From Pelagimonas sp. (GTDB lineage Bacteria; Pseudomonadota; Alphaproteobacteria; Rhodobacterales; Rhodobacteraceae), in NCBI GenBank assembly GCA_025210345.1, contig JAOARX010000037.1, positions 1-64,000 on the forward strand: a stretch of DNA of 64,000 bases, written 5' to 3'. Of this stretch, positions 28,219 through 37,179 are shown piece after piece. A program made the translations under genes and the position numbers. Numbering within the stretch: position 1 is the stretch's first letter; every line of letters starts with the position of its first letter. The notes beneath the pieces were generated by a model. It saw only the letters and a list, made by a program, of their open reading frames with translations. It ran no database searches and was not told the DNA's origin.

Positions 28219-28314
28219 TTCCCGATTTCGGGAAGGGCTGACGCGCAATAATAACGGGGCCAAAGGCCCGATATAACGGGGGTTAACCCCATCATTCACA
28301 GGGGCAACGTCCCC
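28219..28314 (+). other. Four consecutive small hairpins upstream of ddl
   Basis: Perfect stems lie at 28219-28234 (TTCCCGA/TCGGGAA), 28257-28269 (GGGCC/GGCCC), 28279-28290 (GGGGTTAACCCC) and 28301-28314 (GGGG/CCCC), ending 25 bp before the ddl start. ATAACGGGG is repeated at 28251 and 28273. The 295-bp gap after murB has no gene; this looks like a structured leader or decayed repeat element. Confidence 0.5.
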
Positions 28315-28339
28315 GAGGCAGAAAAAGGCGGTTTCAGGG

Positions 28340-29254
28340 ATGTCGAGCAGGGCACTCCCAAAGGTGGTGGTACTCATGGGCGGACCCTCGGCTGAGCGCG
28401 AGGTGTCTTTGGTTTCAGGCCGTGAATGTGCTGCTGCTCTACGGGCAGAAGGATACGAAGTCACACCCATTGATGCCGGTGAAGATCTGGCAGAGCGGCT
28501 GAAAGAGGCGGCGCCAGATGTGGTGTTCAACGCCCTGCATGGGCGTTGGGGCGAAGATGGCTGTGTGCAGGGGCTGCTGGAATGGCTGCGGATCCCCTAT
28601 ACGCATTCGGGTGTTTTGGCCTCTGCTTTGGCGATGGATAAAGAGCGCTCAAAAGAGGCGTATCGCCGCGCGGGATTGCCCGTGGCGGACAGCAAGCTTT
28701 GCGACAAGACCGATGTTATGGCCGCGCATGCCATGCCCCCTCCCTATGTGGTCAAACCCTATAACGAAGGCTCGTCCGTGGGCGTGTATCTGGTGCATGA
28801 CGCGGCCAATGGCCCGCCCGCGCTGGATGACCAGATGCCCCAGACCGTAATGGTCGAAGCCTTCGTGCCCGGGCGCGAACTGACCACGACGGTTGTCGGG
28901 GATCGCGCCGCAGGTGTGACCGAAATCCTGACCGACGGCTGGTATGACTATGACGCCAAGTACAAGGCCGGCGGATCTCGCCATGTCTGCCCGGCTGACC
29001 TGCCCAAAGAGATCACCCAGGCCTGCATGGACTATGCGTTGCGCGCGCATGACGCGCTGGGCTGCAAGGGCGTGAGCCGCACGGATTTTCGCTGGGACGA
29101 CAGCAAGGGCCTTGCCGGGTTGGTTCTGTTGGAAACCAACACCCAGCCGGGAATGACCCCCACATCGCTGACACCGGAACAGGCGGCGCTGATGGATATG
29201 AGCTTTGGCCAGATCTGCGCCTGGATGGTGGAGGACGCCTCGTGCAACAGGTGA
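28340..29254 (+). CDS. ddl: D-alanine--D-alanine ligase
   Basis: 304 residues, ATP-grasp family of DdlB length. It begins [19 protein letters not shown]; the ATP-grasp core has [16 protein letters not shown] and the C-terminal metal site reads [15 protein letters not shown] (the family often has NTLPGMT). It supplies the D-Ala-D-Ala used by MurF. It overlaps ftsQ by 13 bases. Confidence 0.95.
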   Translation: MSSRALPKVVVLMGGPSAEREVSLVSGRECAAALRAEGYEVTPIDAGEDLAERLKEAAPDVVFNALHGRWGEDGCVQGLLEWLRIPYTHSGVLASALAMDKERSKEAYRRAGLPVADSKLCDKTDVMAAHAMPPPYVVKPYNEGSSVGVYLVHDAANGPPALDDQMPQTVMVEAFVPGRELTTTVVGDRAAGVTEILTDGWYDYDAKYKAGGSRHVCPADLPKEITQACMDYALRAHDALGCKGVSRTDFRWDDSKGLAGLVLLETNTQPGMTPTSLTPEQAALMDMSFGQICAWMVEDASCNR

Positions 29255-30177
29255 GCTATCACTATCACACGGCGCATGGTGGCGCGCAGCCGCAAGCAGC
29301 CCAGCCCGAGCCACAGATGGCGCGGCTGGATCCCCGGGCAAGCCGGGCAAAATACCGGATGGAACGGCTGATGCTGACGCCGTTGTTTCGCTTTGCCTTG
29401 CGGGCTTTGCCGGTGGTTGTGGTTGCCGGGATCGGTGCGCTCTGGCTGGCGAACCCGGATAATCGCGAAACGGTGGGGGCCGTGGTGGCAGATCTGCGCG
29501 ACGCGGTGGCCAGCCGTCCCGAATTTCAGGTCAAGGTGATGGCGATTGACGGGGCCAACCCGACAGTGGACGCCACAATCCGGCAGGTCTTGCCGATTGA
29601 TTTTCCGATCAGCTCGCTCGATCTGCCGCTGGAGGACATGCAAGAGCAGGTCATCGCGATCGACGCGGTCGAAACCGCCGAACTGCGGATCGTCAAGGGC
29701 GTCTTGCAGATTGATGTGACCGAACGTGTCCCGGCCCTTTTGTGGCGCGGGGCGCAGGGGCTTGTGGTTTTGGATAAGTCTGGCGCGATGGTTGGCCCGG
29801 TGGCCGCCCGCGCCCAACATGTGGAGTTGCCGGTGATTGCAGGTGAAGGCGCAGAAGCCGTGGTGGGCGAAGCGCTGGCATTGTTCGAGGTGGCGGGACC
29901 GCTCAGGTCGCGTTTGCGGGGGTTTGAACGGATGGGCGAGCGCCGTTGGGACGTGGTCTTGGACCGCGATCAACGGATCATGCTGCCCGAAACAGGAGCG
30001 GTGCGCGCGTTTGAGCGCACCATTGCGATGGATCAGGCGGTCGACATGCTGTCGCGCGATCTTCTGACTGTCGATCTCAGATTGCCGCATCGGCCAACAG
30101 TACGCATGACCGAGCAGGCCACACAGGAAATGTGGCGCATCAAGGCAATCGAAGCAGGTGGAGTACCAGGCCAATGA
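29242..30177 (+). CDS. ftsQ: Cell division protein FtsQ
   Basis: 311 residues from GTG 29242 inside the ddl end. A roughly 50-residue cytosolic tail is followed by one membrane segment ([19 protein letters not shown]), a POTRA domain ([20 protein letters not shown]) and the FtsQ beta domain ([22 protein letters not shown]). FtsQ bridges FtsA/FtsZ-side and FtsBL-side division proteins. Alphaproteobacterial FtsQ diverges strongly, so order (ddl-ftsQ-ftsA) supports the call. Confidence 0.9.
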   Translation: MQQVSYHYHTAHGGAQPQAAQPEPQMARLDPRASRAKYRMERLMLTPLFRFALRALPVVVVAGIGALWLANPDNRETVGAVVADLRDAVASRPEFQVKVMAIDGANPTVDATIRQVLPIDFPISSLDLPLEDMQEQVIAIDAVETAELRIVKGVLQIDVTERVPALLWRGAQGLVVLDKSGAMVGPVAARAQHVELPVIAGEGAEAVVGEALALFEVAGPLRSRLRGFERMGERRWDVVLDRDQRIMLPETGAVRAFERTIAMDQAVDMLSRDLLTVDLRLPHRPTVRMTEQATQEMWRIKAIEAGGVPGQ

Positions 30178-31505
30178 TCGAGCTCTACGAATCTCAACGG
30201 GCGATGCGTGCGATGCGCAAGGCGGCCATGCAGCGCGGCGTTGTGGCAATTCTTGATATCGGCAGTTCCAAGATCGCCTGTCTGGTCTTGCGGTTTGATG
30301 GGTCGGACAGCGCCGCGGACGATGGCATGGGGCCGTTGGCCGGGCAAAGCGGGTTCCGGGTCATCGGGGCGGCGACGACGCGCTCACGTGGGGTGCGGTT
30401 TGGTGAAATCCACGCCATGAACGAAACAGAACGCGCCATTCGCACCGCGGTGCAGGCGGCGCAAAAGATGGCGGGCATTCGCGTCGATCACGTGATCGCG
30501 GCTTTTTCCGGTGCCGGTCCGCGCAGCTATGGGCTGGCGGGGCAGGTCGATGTACAGGGCGTGACCGTGGACGAACAGGATGTCGCCCGCGTGCTCAGCG
30601 CCTGTGACGTGCCGGATTTTGGCCACGGCCGCGAAGTGCTGCATGCGCAGCCGGTGAACTTTGCGCTGGATCACCGCTCGGGCCTGATTGATCCGCGTGG
30701 TCAGATCGGCAACGAGCTGTTTTGCGACATGCATATGCTGACGGTTGATGCGCAGTCGATCCAGAACCTGGCCCATTGTGTCAAACGCTGTGACCTGGAA
30801 TTGGCGGGTGTGGCCAGCAGCGCCTATGTGTCGGGAATATCGGCGCTGGTCGAAGACGAACAGGAAATGGGCGCGGCCTGTATCGACATGGGGGGCGGGG
30901 CCACGGGGGTCTCGATTTTCATGAAAAAGCACATGATCTACGCTGATAGTGTGCGCATGGGCGGCGATCACGTCACAAGCGATATTTCGATGGGGCTTCA
31001 GGTGCCAACCGCCACCGCCGAACGGATCAAGACCTTTTATGGCGGGGTTGTCGCCACCGGCATGGATGACCGCGAGATGATCGAAACCGATGGCGAAACC
31101 GGCGATTGGGAACATGATCGCCGCAAGGTCAGCCGGGCGGAACTGATCGGGATCATGCGCCCCCGTGTCGAGGAAATCCTGGAAGAGGCGCGCGGTTGTC
31201 TGGATGCCGCGGGCTTTGAGCACCTGCCCAGCCAGCAGATCGTGCTGACCGGCGCGGCCAGCCAAATCCCGGGTCTTGATGGGCTTGCGACCAAGATTTT
31301 GGGTCAGCAGGTGCGCTTGGGCCGTCCGATGCGCGTGCATGGTCTGCCGCAGGCGGCCACGGGGCCGGGCTTTGCCGGGGCCGTTGGACTATGTCTGTTT
31401 GCGGCCAAGCCACAGGACGAATGGTGGGATTTTGAACTTCCGGTTGAAAAATATCCCTCGCGCAGCTTCAAGCGCGCTGTGCAGTGGTTCCGCGAAAACT
31501 GGTGA
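30174..31505 (+). CDS. ftsA: Cell division protein FtsA
   Basis: 443 residues from ATG 30174, overlapping ftsQ by 4 bp. Actin-fold motifs: VVAILDIGSSKIACLVLR (phosphate 1), GAACIDMGGGATGVSIF (phosphate 2) and the C-terminal VLTGAASQIPGLDGLATKIL (adenosine). The last residues (RSFKRAVQWFRENW) look like the amphipathic membrane-targeting helix that tethers FtsZ. ftsZ is not the next gene: an RTX gene lies between. Confidence 0.94.
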   Translation: MIELYESQRAMRAMRKAAMQRGVVAILDIGSSKIACLVLRFDGSDSAADDGMGPLAGQSGFRVIGAATTRSRGVRFGEIHAMNETERAIRTAVQAAQKMAGIRVDHVIAAFSGAGPRSYGLAGQVDVQGVTVDEQDVARVLSACDVPDFGHGREVLHAQPVNFALDHRSGLIDPRGQIGNELFCDMHMLTVDAQSIQNLAHCVKRCDLELAGVASSAYVSGISALVEDEQEMGAACIDMGGGATGVSIFMKKHMIYADSVRMGGDHVTSDISMGLQVPTATAERIKTFYGGVVATGMDDREMIETDGETGDWEHDRRKVSRAELIGIMRPRVEEILEEARGCLDAAGFEHLPSQQIVLTGAASQIPGLDGLATKILGQQVRLGRPMRVHGLPQAATGPGFAGAVGLCLFAAKPQDEWWDFELPVEKYPSRSFKRAVQWFRENW

Positions 31506-31745
31506 TTCTGGACCGAAGTCCGACCTGACGGCAGGCCATGAGCAAGGCCATATGTGCGCGGCGCATGTGGCTGTTTGCGTTGTAGGTTTTGGCTGTACGC
31601 TTTGCGCGGGGGCTTTGTGATAAGGCACTTGACCTGATCCATGGTCAGGATTCCCTGACATGCGCGCGCACCTATAAGTTGATATCCTCTCTCCATTCAT
31701 TTGGGCGCTTTGCCCGTATTCTTGTTTTGATTTTGGAGATCCGTG

Positions 31746-32687
31746 ATGTCACTCACCTATCATTTTTCACCCGTTGGATTTGTCGCCCCGTCCCTTAGCC
31801 TGCCGCCGGGTTTTGGAACCGGCCCGCTTGTGAATGGCACGCCGGGGGATGACGTTTGGGGCGGAACCGGGCTTGATGAGTATTTTCACGGCGGAAACGG
31901 CGATGATCGCATCGTTGGGCGCGACGGCGACGACACGTTGAACGGCGGACAGGGCCATGACACGCTGGATGGCGGTGAGGGCGATGATCGTCTTTTTGGC
32001 GGCTTTGGGGACGATTTTATTTATGCCGGGGCGGGCGCCGATACGGTCCAGGGGGGCAGCGGCGATGATTGGATCATTGGCGACAGTTCGGATTACAATC
32101 CGTGGTCCCTGTTCCTCAGCTCTGATGACAGTCTGATGGGTGGCGCGGGCCGCGATTTCATTGATGGCGGGATCGGAAACGACACGCTGTATGGCGGGGC
32201 CGATGGGGATGAACTGTGGGGCGGGCGCGGTGGTGACCGGGTGCACGGAGACGCAGGCAACGACGAGATCTACGGCGGCGAAGGGAACGACACGCTGTGG
32301 GGGGGCACGGGCGACGATCAGATCTATGGCGAAGACAAGATCTACGGAGCCCCCGAAGAGGATCTCTTGTTTGGGGGGTATGGGGCTGACATCCTGGATG
32401 GTGGCGCTGGCAACGATATCCTTTATGGCGGCGATACATCGGCCGGAGATGGGGACGAAGACTGGTTCGTGTTCAACCGGGGCGATGGGAATGACCTGAT
32501 CTTTGGCTATGACGCCGGGCTGGATGCGATTGACCTTGAAATCGGTTTTACCCCCAGCGGCTATATCGAGGGGGCAGGGCTTATGGCCCCGAATGGCCAG
32601 AGCCATGACGGGGTCGAGGTCCGTTTTTCCACCGGGGACAGCATTTTTGTCGTCGGCATGGAGTACAGCGACCTCGTGTTCGTCTAG
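31746..32687 (+). CDS. RTX-type calcium-binding protein
   Basis: 313 residues from ATG 31746. About 17 nonapeptide repeats of the GGxGxDxLx type fill residues 38-255 (GGNGDDRIV, GGEGDDRLF, GGAGNDILY and others), folding into a Ca2+-loaded parallel beta-roll outside the cell. There is no N-terminal signal; the hydrophobic-rich C-terminus ending YSDLVFV fits type I secretion, though no T1SS genes are here. No catalytic domain is visible. It separates ftsA from ftsZ with 240 bp before and 418 bp after and probably has its own promoter. Confidence 0.85.
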   Translation: MSLTYHFSPVGFVAPSLSLPPGFGTGPLVNGTPGDDVWGGTGLDEYFHGGNGDDRIVGRDGDDTLNGGQGHDTLDGGEGDDRLFGGFGDDFIYAGAGADTVQGGSGDDWIIGDSSDYNPWSLFLSSDDSLMGGAGRDFIDGGIGNDTLYGGADGDELWGGRGGDRVHGDAGNDEIYGGEGNDTLWGGTGDDQIYGEDKIYGAPEEDLLFGGYGADILDGGAGNDILYGGDTSAGDGDEDWFVFNRGDGNDLIFGYDAGLDAIDLEIGFTPSGYIEGAGLMAPNGQSHDGVEVRFSTGDSIFVVGMEYSDLVFV

Positions 32688-32706
32688 GCGAGCCACCCGC
32701 AAACCC

Positions 32707-32737
32707 AAAGGCGCGCGTGTTTGTGCGGGCCTTTTTT
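32707..32737 (+). terminator. Intrinsic terminator after the RTX gene
   Basis: AAAGGC (32707-32712) pairs with GGCCTTT (32729-32735), with partial GC pairing inside the loop, followed by a T-run. It would isolate ftsZ from upstream transcription. Confidence 0.65.
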
Positions 32738-33105
32738 GTGCGATCCCGCGATTTGGGCGTGACAGGGGCGGTCTGGTTCATTATCAAACTGTTAAAGCGC
32801 CAGAAAATAGGTGCTGATCAAAACGGATGGAGGCGAGCAGGCTTTCCAATCCACTCACGTCGGTGTGACCGGCTTTCCCGTGCAAATCCCGCGCGGGCCT
32901 GTTCGTGTGTTGTGTTGTGCGGTCGCTGGGCCGCAAAATCTGTCCACTTCGTCGATATCCCGCGTTAGGCGGGCAAATTTTTGCCATATTTGGTGGAAAT
33001 TAACGGATTTTCGCGTGACGAGTCCGCTGTCACCGGGTAGAGTTGGCGAAAACAAGACGGTGATAGGCCAGCCAAACGGCCAAAAAAACACAGGCGGACA
33101 GATAA
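32738..33105 (+). promoter_or_regulatory. Non-coding ftsZ upstream region
   Basis: 368 bp without a credible gene between the RTX terminator and ftsZ; it must carry the ftsZ promoter(s). It includes one GANTC site (GAGTC, 33020-33024), the target of the alphaproteobacterial cell-cycle methylase CcrM, and an AT-rich patch around 32970-33010. I could not assign -35/-10 boxes. Confidence 0.45.
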
Positions 33106-34800
33106 ATGACTTTGAACCTTTCGATGCCGGGTCAGGAAGACCTGAAGCCACGTATCACAGTATTCGGCGTTGGCGGCGCTGGTGGGAACGCTGTCAATAA
33201 CATGATCGAAAAGGCGCTTGATGGCGTTGATTTCGTTGTGGCCAACACCGATGCGCAGGCACTGCAGCAAAGCCGCAGCCAGTCAAGGGTTCAGCTGGGT
33301 GTCAAAGTCACCGAAGGTCTGGGGGCAGGGGCCCGCGCGACCGTGGGTGCCGCTGCCGCCGAAGAAAGCATTGAACAGATCGTTGATCATCTGGCGGGCG
33401 CGCATATGTGCTTTATCACCGCTGGCATGGGCGGCGGCACGGGCACCGGGGCGGCTCCGATCATCGCGCAGGCGGCGCGTGAACTGGGCGTTCTGACCGT
33501 TGGCGTCGTGACCAAACCCTTCCAGTTCGAAGGCGCCAAGCGCATGCGCCAGGCCGAGGAAGGCGTTGAGCAGCTGCAAAAAGTGGTCGACACACTGATC
33601 ATCATTCCCAACCAGAACCTGTTCCGTCTGGCCACCGAAAAGACCACCTTTACCGAAGCCTTCTCGATGGCGGATGACGTGCTGTACCAAGGCGTCAAAG
33701 GCGTAACCGATCTGATGGTGCGCCCCGGCCTGATCAACCTCGACTTTGCGGACGTCCGCGCCGTGATGGATGAGATGGGCAAGGCGATGATGGGCACCGG
33801 CGAAGCAACCGGCGAAGACCGCGCGATCCAGGCGGCGGAAAAGGCCATCGCCAACCCGCTGTTGGACGAAATCAGCCTGAAAGGCGCACGCGGGGTGTTG
33901 ATCAACATCACCGGCGGCAGCGACCTGACCCTGTTCGAACTGGACGAAGCCGCGAACCGTATCCGCGAAGAGGTGGATGCCAACGCGAATATCATCGTGG
34001 GCAGCACCATGGATGACACGCTTGAAGGCGCGATGCGCGTTTCGGTTGTCGCCACCGGGATCGACGCCATTGAGGGCGTTGCAGACACGCCCATGCCGCG
34101 CCGTTCCCTGTCCGAGCCGCTCCGGCAGCCCCAGGTGACGGTGACCCCGGTTGCTACTCCGGCTCCTACTCCGGCCCCCGCGCCGGTTCAGCAGGCCGCA
34201 CCGGTGCAAGAGATCCAGCCCGCCCCGCAGCCCATGGCGGAGCAAGCCCCGGCAGCTCAGTACGAAGACGAAGAGCCCTCGCTGTTCCAGCAGGCTCCGG
34301 CGCCGCAACCTGCACCGGTTCAGGCCCAGCAGCGGCCGCTGTTCGAAGAGATGCCGCAGGCGACCGCGCAGGTTCAAGATGATCTGCCACCCCCGGCCTA
34401 TCGCCCTGCCGTGTCGGAATTCCAACCGCAGCCTGACTCGATCGAAGCGGATCCGCAGGACTTCGTAGCGCCGCGTCCGGCAGCCCCGGGCACGCCCAGC
34501 CCCGATACGCTGGCGCGTCTCAAGGCGGCTGCGGCCCGTTCGCGTGATGATGCGCCCGCGGCTGCATCTGCACAGGCCGCTCCGCCCCCGGCGCCCGAGC
34601 CTGAAAAGCCGCGCTTTAGCGTGAACTCGCTGATTGGCCGGATGACAGGGCAAAGCAGTGGCCATGACGCGGCCCAGGCCCCGTCGCGTCGTCAGCCGCC
34701 GCTTCAGTCGCAGCGCCCCATGGCGGTCGAAGAGCCCGAAGTGCACGCCGAAGACGAGCGGATCGAAATCCCCGCCTTCCTGCGCCGTCAGGCGAACTGA
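33106..34800 (+). CDS. ftsZ: Cell division GTPase FtsZ
   Basis: 564 residues. The tubulin-like core (about 15-330) has [13 protein letters not shown] and the GTP signature [10 protein letters not shown] (about 109-118), then [11 protein letters not shown] and the T7-type synergy region. It continues into a roughly 200-residue Pro/Ala/Gln-rich linker and a second conserved island ([15 protein letters not shown]) before the C-terminal peptide [12 protein letters not shown] that binds FtsA and other tethers. The linker is much longer than in E. coli (383 residues total) but long linkers are usual in alphaproteobacteria. Confidence 0.96.
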   Translation: MTLNLSMPGQEDLKPRITVFGVGGAGGNAVNNMIEKALDGVDFVVANTDAQALQQSRSQSRVQLGVKVTEGLGAGARATVGAAAAEESIEQIVDHLAGAHMCFITAGMGGGTGTGAAPIIAQAARELGVLTVGVVTKPFQFEGAKRMRQAEEGVEQLQKVVDTLIIIPNQNLFRLATEKTTFTEAFSMADDVLYQGVKGVTDLMVRPGLINLDFADVRAVMDEMGKAMMGTGEATGEDRAIQAAEKAIANPLLDEISLKGARGVLINITGGSDLTLFELDEAANRIREEVDANANIIVGSTMDDTLEGAMRVSVVATGIDAIEGVADTPMPRRSLSEPLRQPQVTVTPVATPAPTPAPAPVQQAAPVQEIQPAPQPMAEQAPAAQYEDEEPSLFQQAPAPQPAPVQAQQRPLFEEMPQATAQVQDDLPPPAYRPAVSEFQPQPDSIEADPQDFVAPRPAAPGTPSPDTLARLKAAAARSRDDAPAAASAQAAPPPAPEPEKPRFSVNSLIGRMTGQSSGHDAAQAPSRRQPPLQSQRPMAVEEPEVHAEDERIEIPAFLRRQAN

Positions 34801-34838
34801 CCCAAGATACCGAGAACCGCTTCCTGCGATTCCCTTTG

Positions 34839-34866
34839 AACGCCTCCGCTTTGCGGGGGCGTTTTC
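34839..34866 (+). terminator. Intrinsic terminator after ftsZ
   Basis: AACGCCTCCGC (34839-34849) pairs with GCGGGGGCGTT (34853-34863), one G-T wobble, with a TTT loop and a following T-rich tail. Confidence 0.75.
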
Positions 34867-35142
34867 GTTACAAATGTGTAAAACGAAGCGAATAGTGATC
34901 GAATATTTATGAAAGTTTTCGCCTTTGCAAAGACCAAAAAAGGCGCGTGGGTCCTGTATAAGTTATTTCATTTCAATGCCTTAAAATTTTTTATCCACAG
35001 GTTGGCAGGGTTTTGCCTATGCGCCTTTGCCCATGTTTCACATAGTTACAATCTTTGATTTGAGCCCTGCTGCCTCTCTCATCTATCACACTGACACCAA
35101 AGCCGCGTTCGTGGGGGACGGACGGTAATAGTGGGATACAAC
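34867..35142 (+). promoter_or_regulatory. AT-rich lpxC upstream region with DnaA box
   Basis: No gene. The segment is markedly AT-rich for this genome and carries a perfect consensus DnaA box TTATCCACA at 34991-34999 next to an AAATTTTTT tract. It presumably contains the lpxC promoter; DnaA-linked control is possible but a single box may be chance. Confidence 0.45.
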
Positions 35143-36078
35143 GTGCAAACAACCATTCGTTCAGCGATCACCTTTGAAGGTGTCGGCCTGCATTCCGGTG
35201 CGCCCGCGCGGCTTACGATCCGGCCTGCCGGCGCAGACCACGGCATCTGGTTTAAACGGACGGATGTGTTGCTGGGCGACACCATGATCCCCGCGCTTTG
35301 GGATGCTGTTGAAACATCGCCGCTGTGTACTTTGATTGTGAATCAGGTTGGCGTATCGGTGTCCACCGTCGAGCACGTGATGGCGGCGCTTGCGGGCTGT
35401 GGCATCCACAACGCTCTGATTGAGATCGATGGCCCCGAGGCCCCCATCTTGGATGGGTCGAGTGCGCCGTTTGTGCGTGGCATCCTTGCGCGCGGCGTGC
35501 GTCGCCTGGCGCAGCCGGTGCGCGCGATTGAGATCCTGACACCTATTGAAACCCGTACCGCCCATGGCTGGGCGCGTCTGAGCCCGAATGATCCGCGCGG
35601 GGCCTCGGGCCTGACCATGGATTTCGAGATTGATTTCGCGGATGCCGCCATCGGCGCACAGAAAAAACGTCTAAACTTGGCCAATGGCACCTTTGTGCGT
35701 GAGCTGTGCAACAGCCGGACGTTCTGCCGCGCCGCTGATGTCGATGCGATGCGCGCGGCGGGAAAGGCGCTGGGGGGCACTTATGAAAACGCGGTTGTCG
35801 TGGATGGCGATCGGGTTCTCAGCCCGGGTGGCCTGCGTCACGCGGACGAGGCCGTGCGCCACAAAATGCTGGATGCCCTGGGCGATCTCGCCTTGGCTGG
35901 TGCGCCGATCTTGGGACATTATCAGGGGTACAAGGCGGGTCATGCCATGACCAACGCCCTGCTGCGCGAAGTTTTCGCCAATATCGATGCTTTCCGGATC
36001 GTCACATGCGACGCACCTATGGCGGCGCGTCTGCCGGGCGCCGGTGTCAACGCCGAGGAAATTCCTGCCGTTGCCTGA
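35143..36078 (+). CDS. lpxC: UDP-3-O-acyl-GlcNAc deacetylase LpxC
   Basis: 311 residues from GTG 35143 (MQTTIRSAITFEGVGLHSG, matching relatives, GGGA upstream); GTG 35131 would add four residues. Zn site and catalytic motifs: STVEHVMAALAGCGIHNALIE, DGPEAPILDGSS and HKMLDALGDLALAG with the HKxxD pattern, then GHYQGYKAGHAMTNALL. It performs the committed step of lipid A synthesis. It follows ftsZ as in enterobacterial dcw clusters. Confidence 0.94.
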   Translation: MQTTIRSAITFEGVGLHSGAPARLTIRPAGADHGIWFKRTDVLLGDTMIPALWDAVETSPLCTLIVNQVGVSVSTVEHVMAALAGCGIHNALIEIDGPEAPILDGSSAPFVRGILARGVRRLAQPVRAIEILTPIETRTAHGWARLSPNDPRGASGLTMDFEIDFADAAIGAQKKRLNLANGTFVRELCNSRTFCRAADVDAMRAAGKALGGTYENAVVVDGDRVLSPGGLRHADEAVRHKMLDALGDLALAGAPILGHYQGYKAGHAMTNALLREVFANIDAFRIVTCDAPMAARLPGAGVNAEEIPAVA

Positions 36079-36285
36079 CCCAGATTGGGTCAAAATCCCG
36101 TGAATGCACACCGTGTTGACACATTGGGCTGCCCCTTGGGTGGCCCGTTGTTCTTTTATGGGTCCGCATCGGCAAATCTGCGCGCAGAAAACGATTTTCA
36201 GACATTTTGCACCGCGATTTAATGTGCTAGACCCGATGCAATGGCAGCGTCTGACTGGTGACGCTGGTGGGAAGCAAGTGAGGAC

Positions 36286-37146
36286 ATGGGCATGGCTGGG
36301 GGCAGATCGCGTATTGTGCTGATCGGGGCAACCGTTGGGGCGCTGGCTCTGGCTGGGTGCAGCGAAAACGGACCCAGGGATCGTGGGCCGGGTGGTCAAC
36401 CCATGGAAGCCTTCACCGCCGAACAGATCTTTGAACGCGGCGAATACGAGCTATCGAAGAACGATCCCGATGATGCCGCGTTCTACTTTTCCGAGGTCGA
36501 GCGCCTGTATCCTTATTCCGATTGGGCAAAACGCGCGCTGATCATGCAGGCCTATGCGTTTCACAAGGACAAGGCCTATGAGGAATCGCGCGGTGCGGCC
36601 CAGCGATTCATTGATTTCTACCCCGCTGATGATGATGCGGCCTATGCCCAGTATCTGTTGGCACTCTCCTATTACGACCAGATCGAACTGGTGGGGCGGG
36701 ATCAGGGCCTGACCTTTCAGGCATTGCAGGCGCTGCGTGTGGTGATCGAGAACTATCCTGATTCCGAATATGCGCGCTCGGCCGAACTGAAATTCGATCT
36801 GGCCTTTGATCACCTTGCGGGCAAAGAGATGGAGATCGGCCGCTATTATCTTAAGCGGGATCATTTCGGCGCGGCCATCAACCGATTCCGCGTTGTGGTC
36901 GAGGATTTCCAGACCACAACCCACACCGCCGAGGCGCTGCATCGTCTCATCGAGGCCTATCTTTCGCTGGGCCTGACCGAAGAGGCGCAGACCGCAGGCG
37001 CGATTTTGGGTTATAACTTCCAATCTACGGATTGGTATGAAGACAGCTATGACTTGCTGACCGGGCAGGGGCTTGAACCAAAGGTGTTCAAGAACACCTG
37101 GCTGGGTGCGGTGTACCGTCAGATGGTGAAAGGCGAGTGGCTGTAA
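36286..37146 (+). CDS. bamD: Outer membrane assembly lipoprotein BamD
   Basis: 286 residues. A short signal peptide ends in the lipobox LAGC (Cys about 25), followed by TPR-like repeats (FTAEQIFERGEYELSKNDP, ALIMQAYAFHKDKAYEES, FRVVVEDFQTT) as in BamD/YfiO/ComL. BamD is an essential partner of BamA in inserting outer membrane beta-barrels. ATG 36286 or 36292 could be the start. It is followed 33 bp later by recN, a common alphaproteobacterial arrangement after lpxC. Confidence 0.92.
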   Translation: MGMAGGRSRIVLIGATVGALALAGCSENGPRDRGPGGQPMEAFTAEQIFERGEYELSKNDPDDAAFYFSEVERLYPYSDWAKRALIMQAYAFHKDKAYEESRGAAQRFIDFYPADDDAAYAQYLLALSYYDQIELVGRDQGLTFQALQALRVVIENYPDSEYARSAELKFDLAFDHLAGKEMEIGRYYLKRDHFGAAINRFRVVVEDFQTTTHTAEALHRLIEAYLSLGLTEEAQTAGAILGYNFQSTDWYEDSYDLLTGQGLEPKVFKNTWLGAVYRQMVKGEWL

Positions 37147-37179
37147 GGCCCTGTGCCTTATCGGTTCGGTCCATACCCC

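Noticed and set aside
33283-34746. A 487-codon open frame antisense to ftsZ
   Set aside because: It is the mirror of a GC-rich, Pro/Ala-rich coding sequence; the translation is His/Arg-rich and resembles no family.
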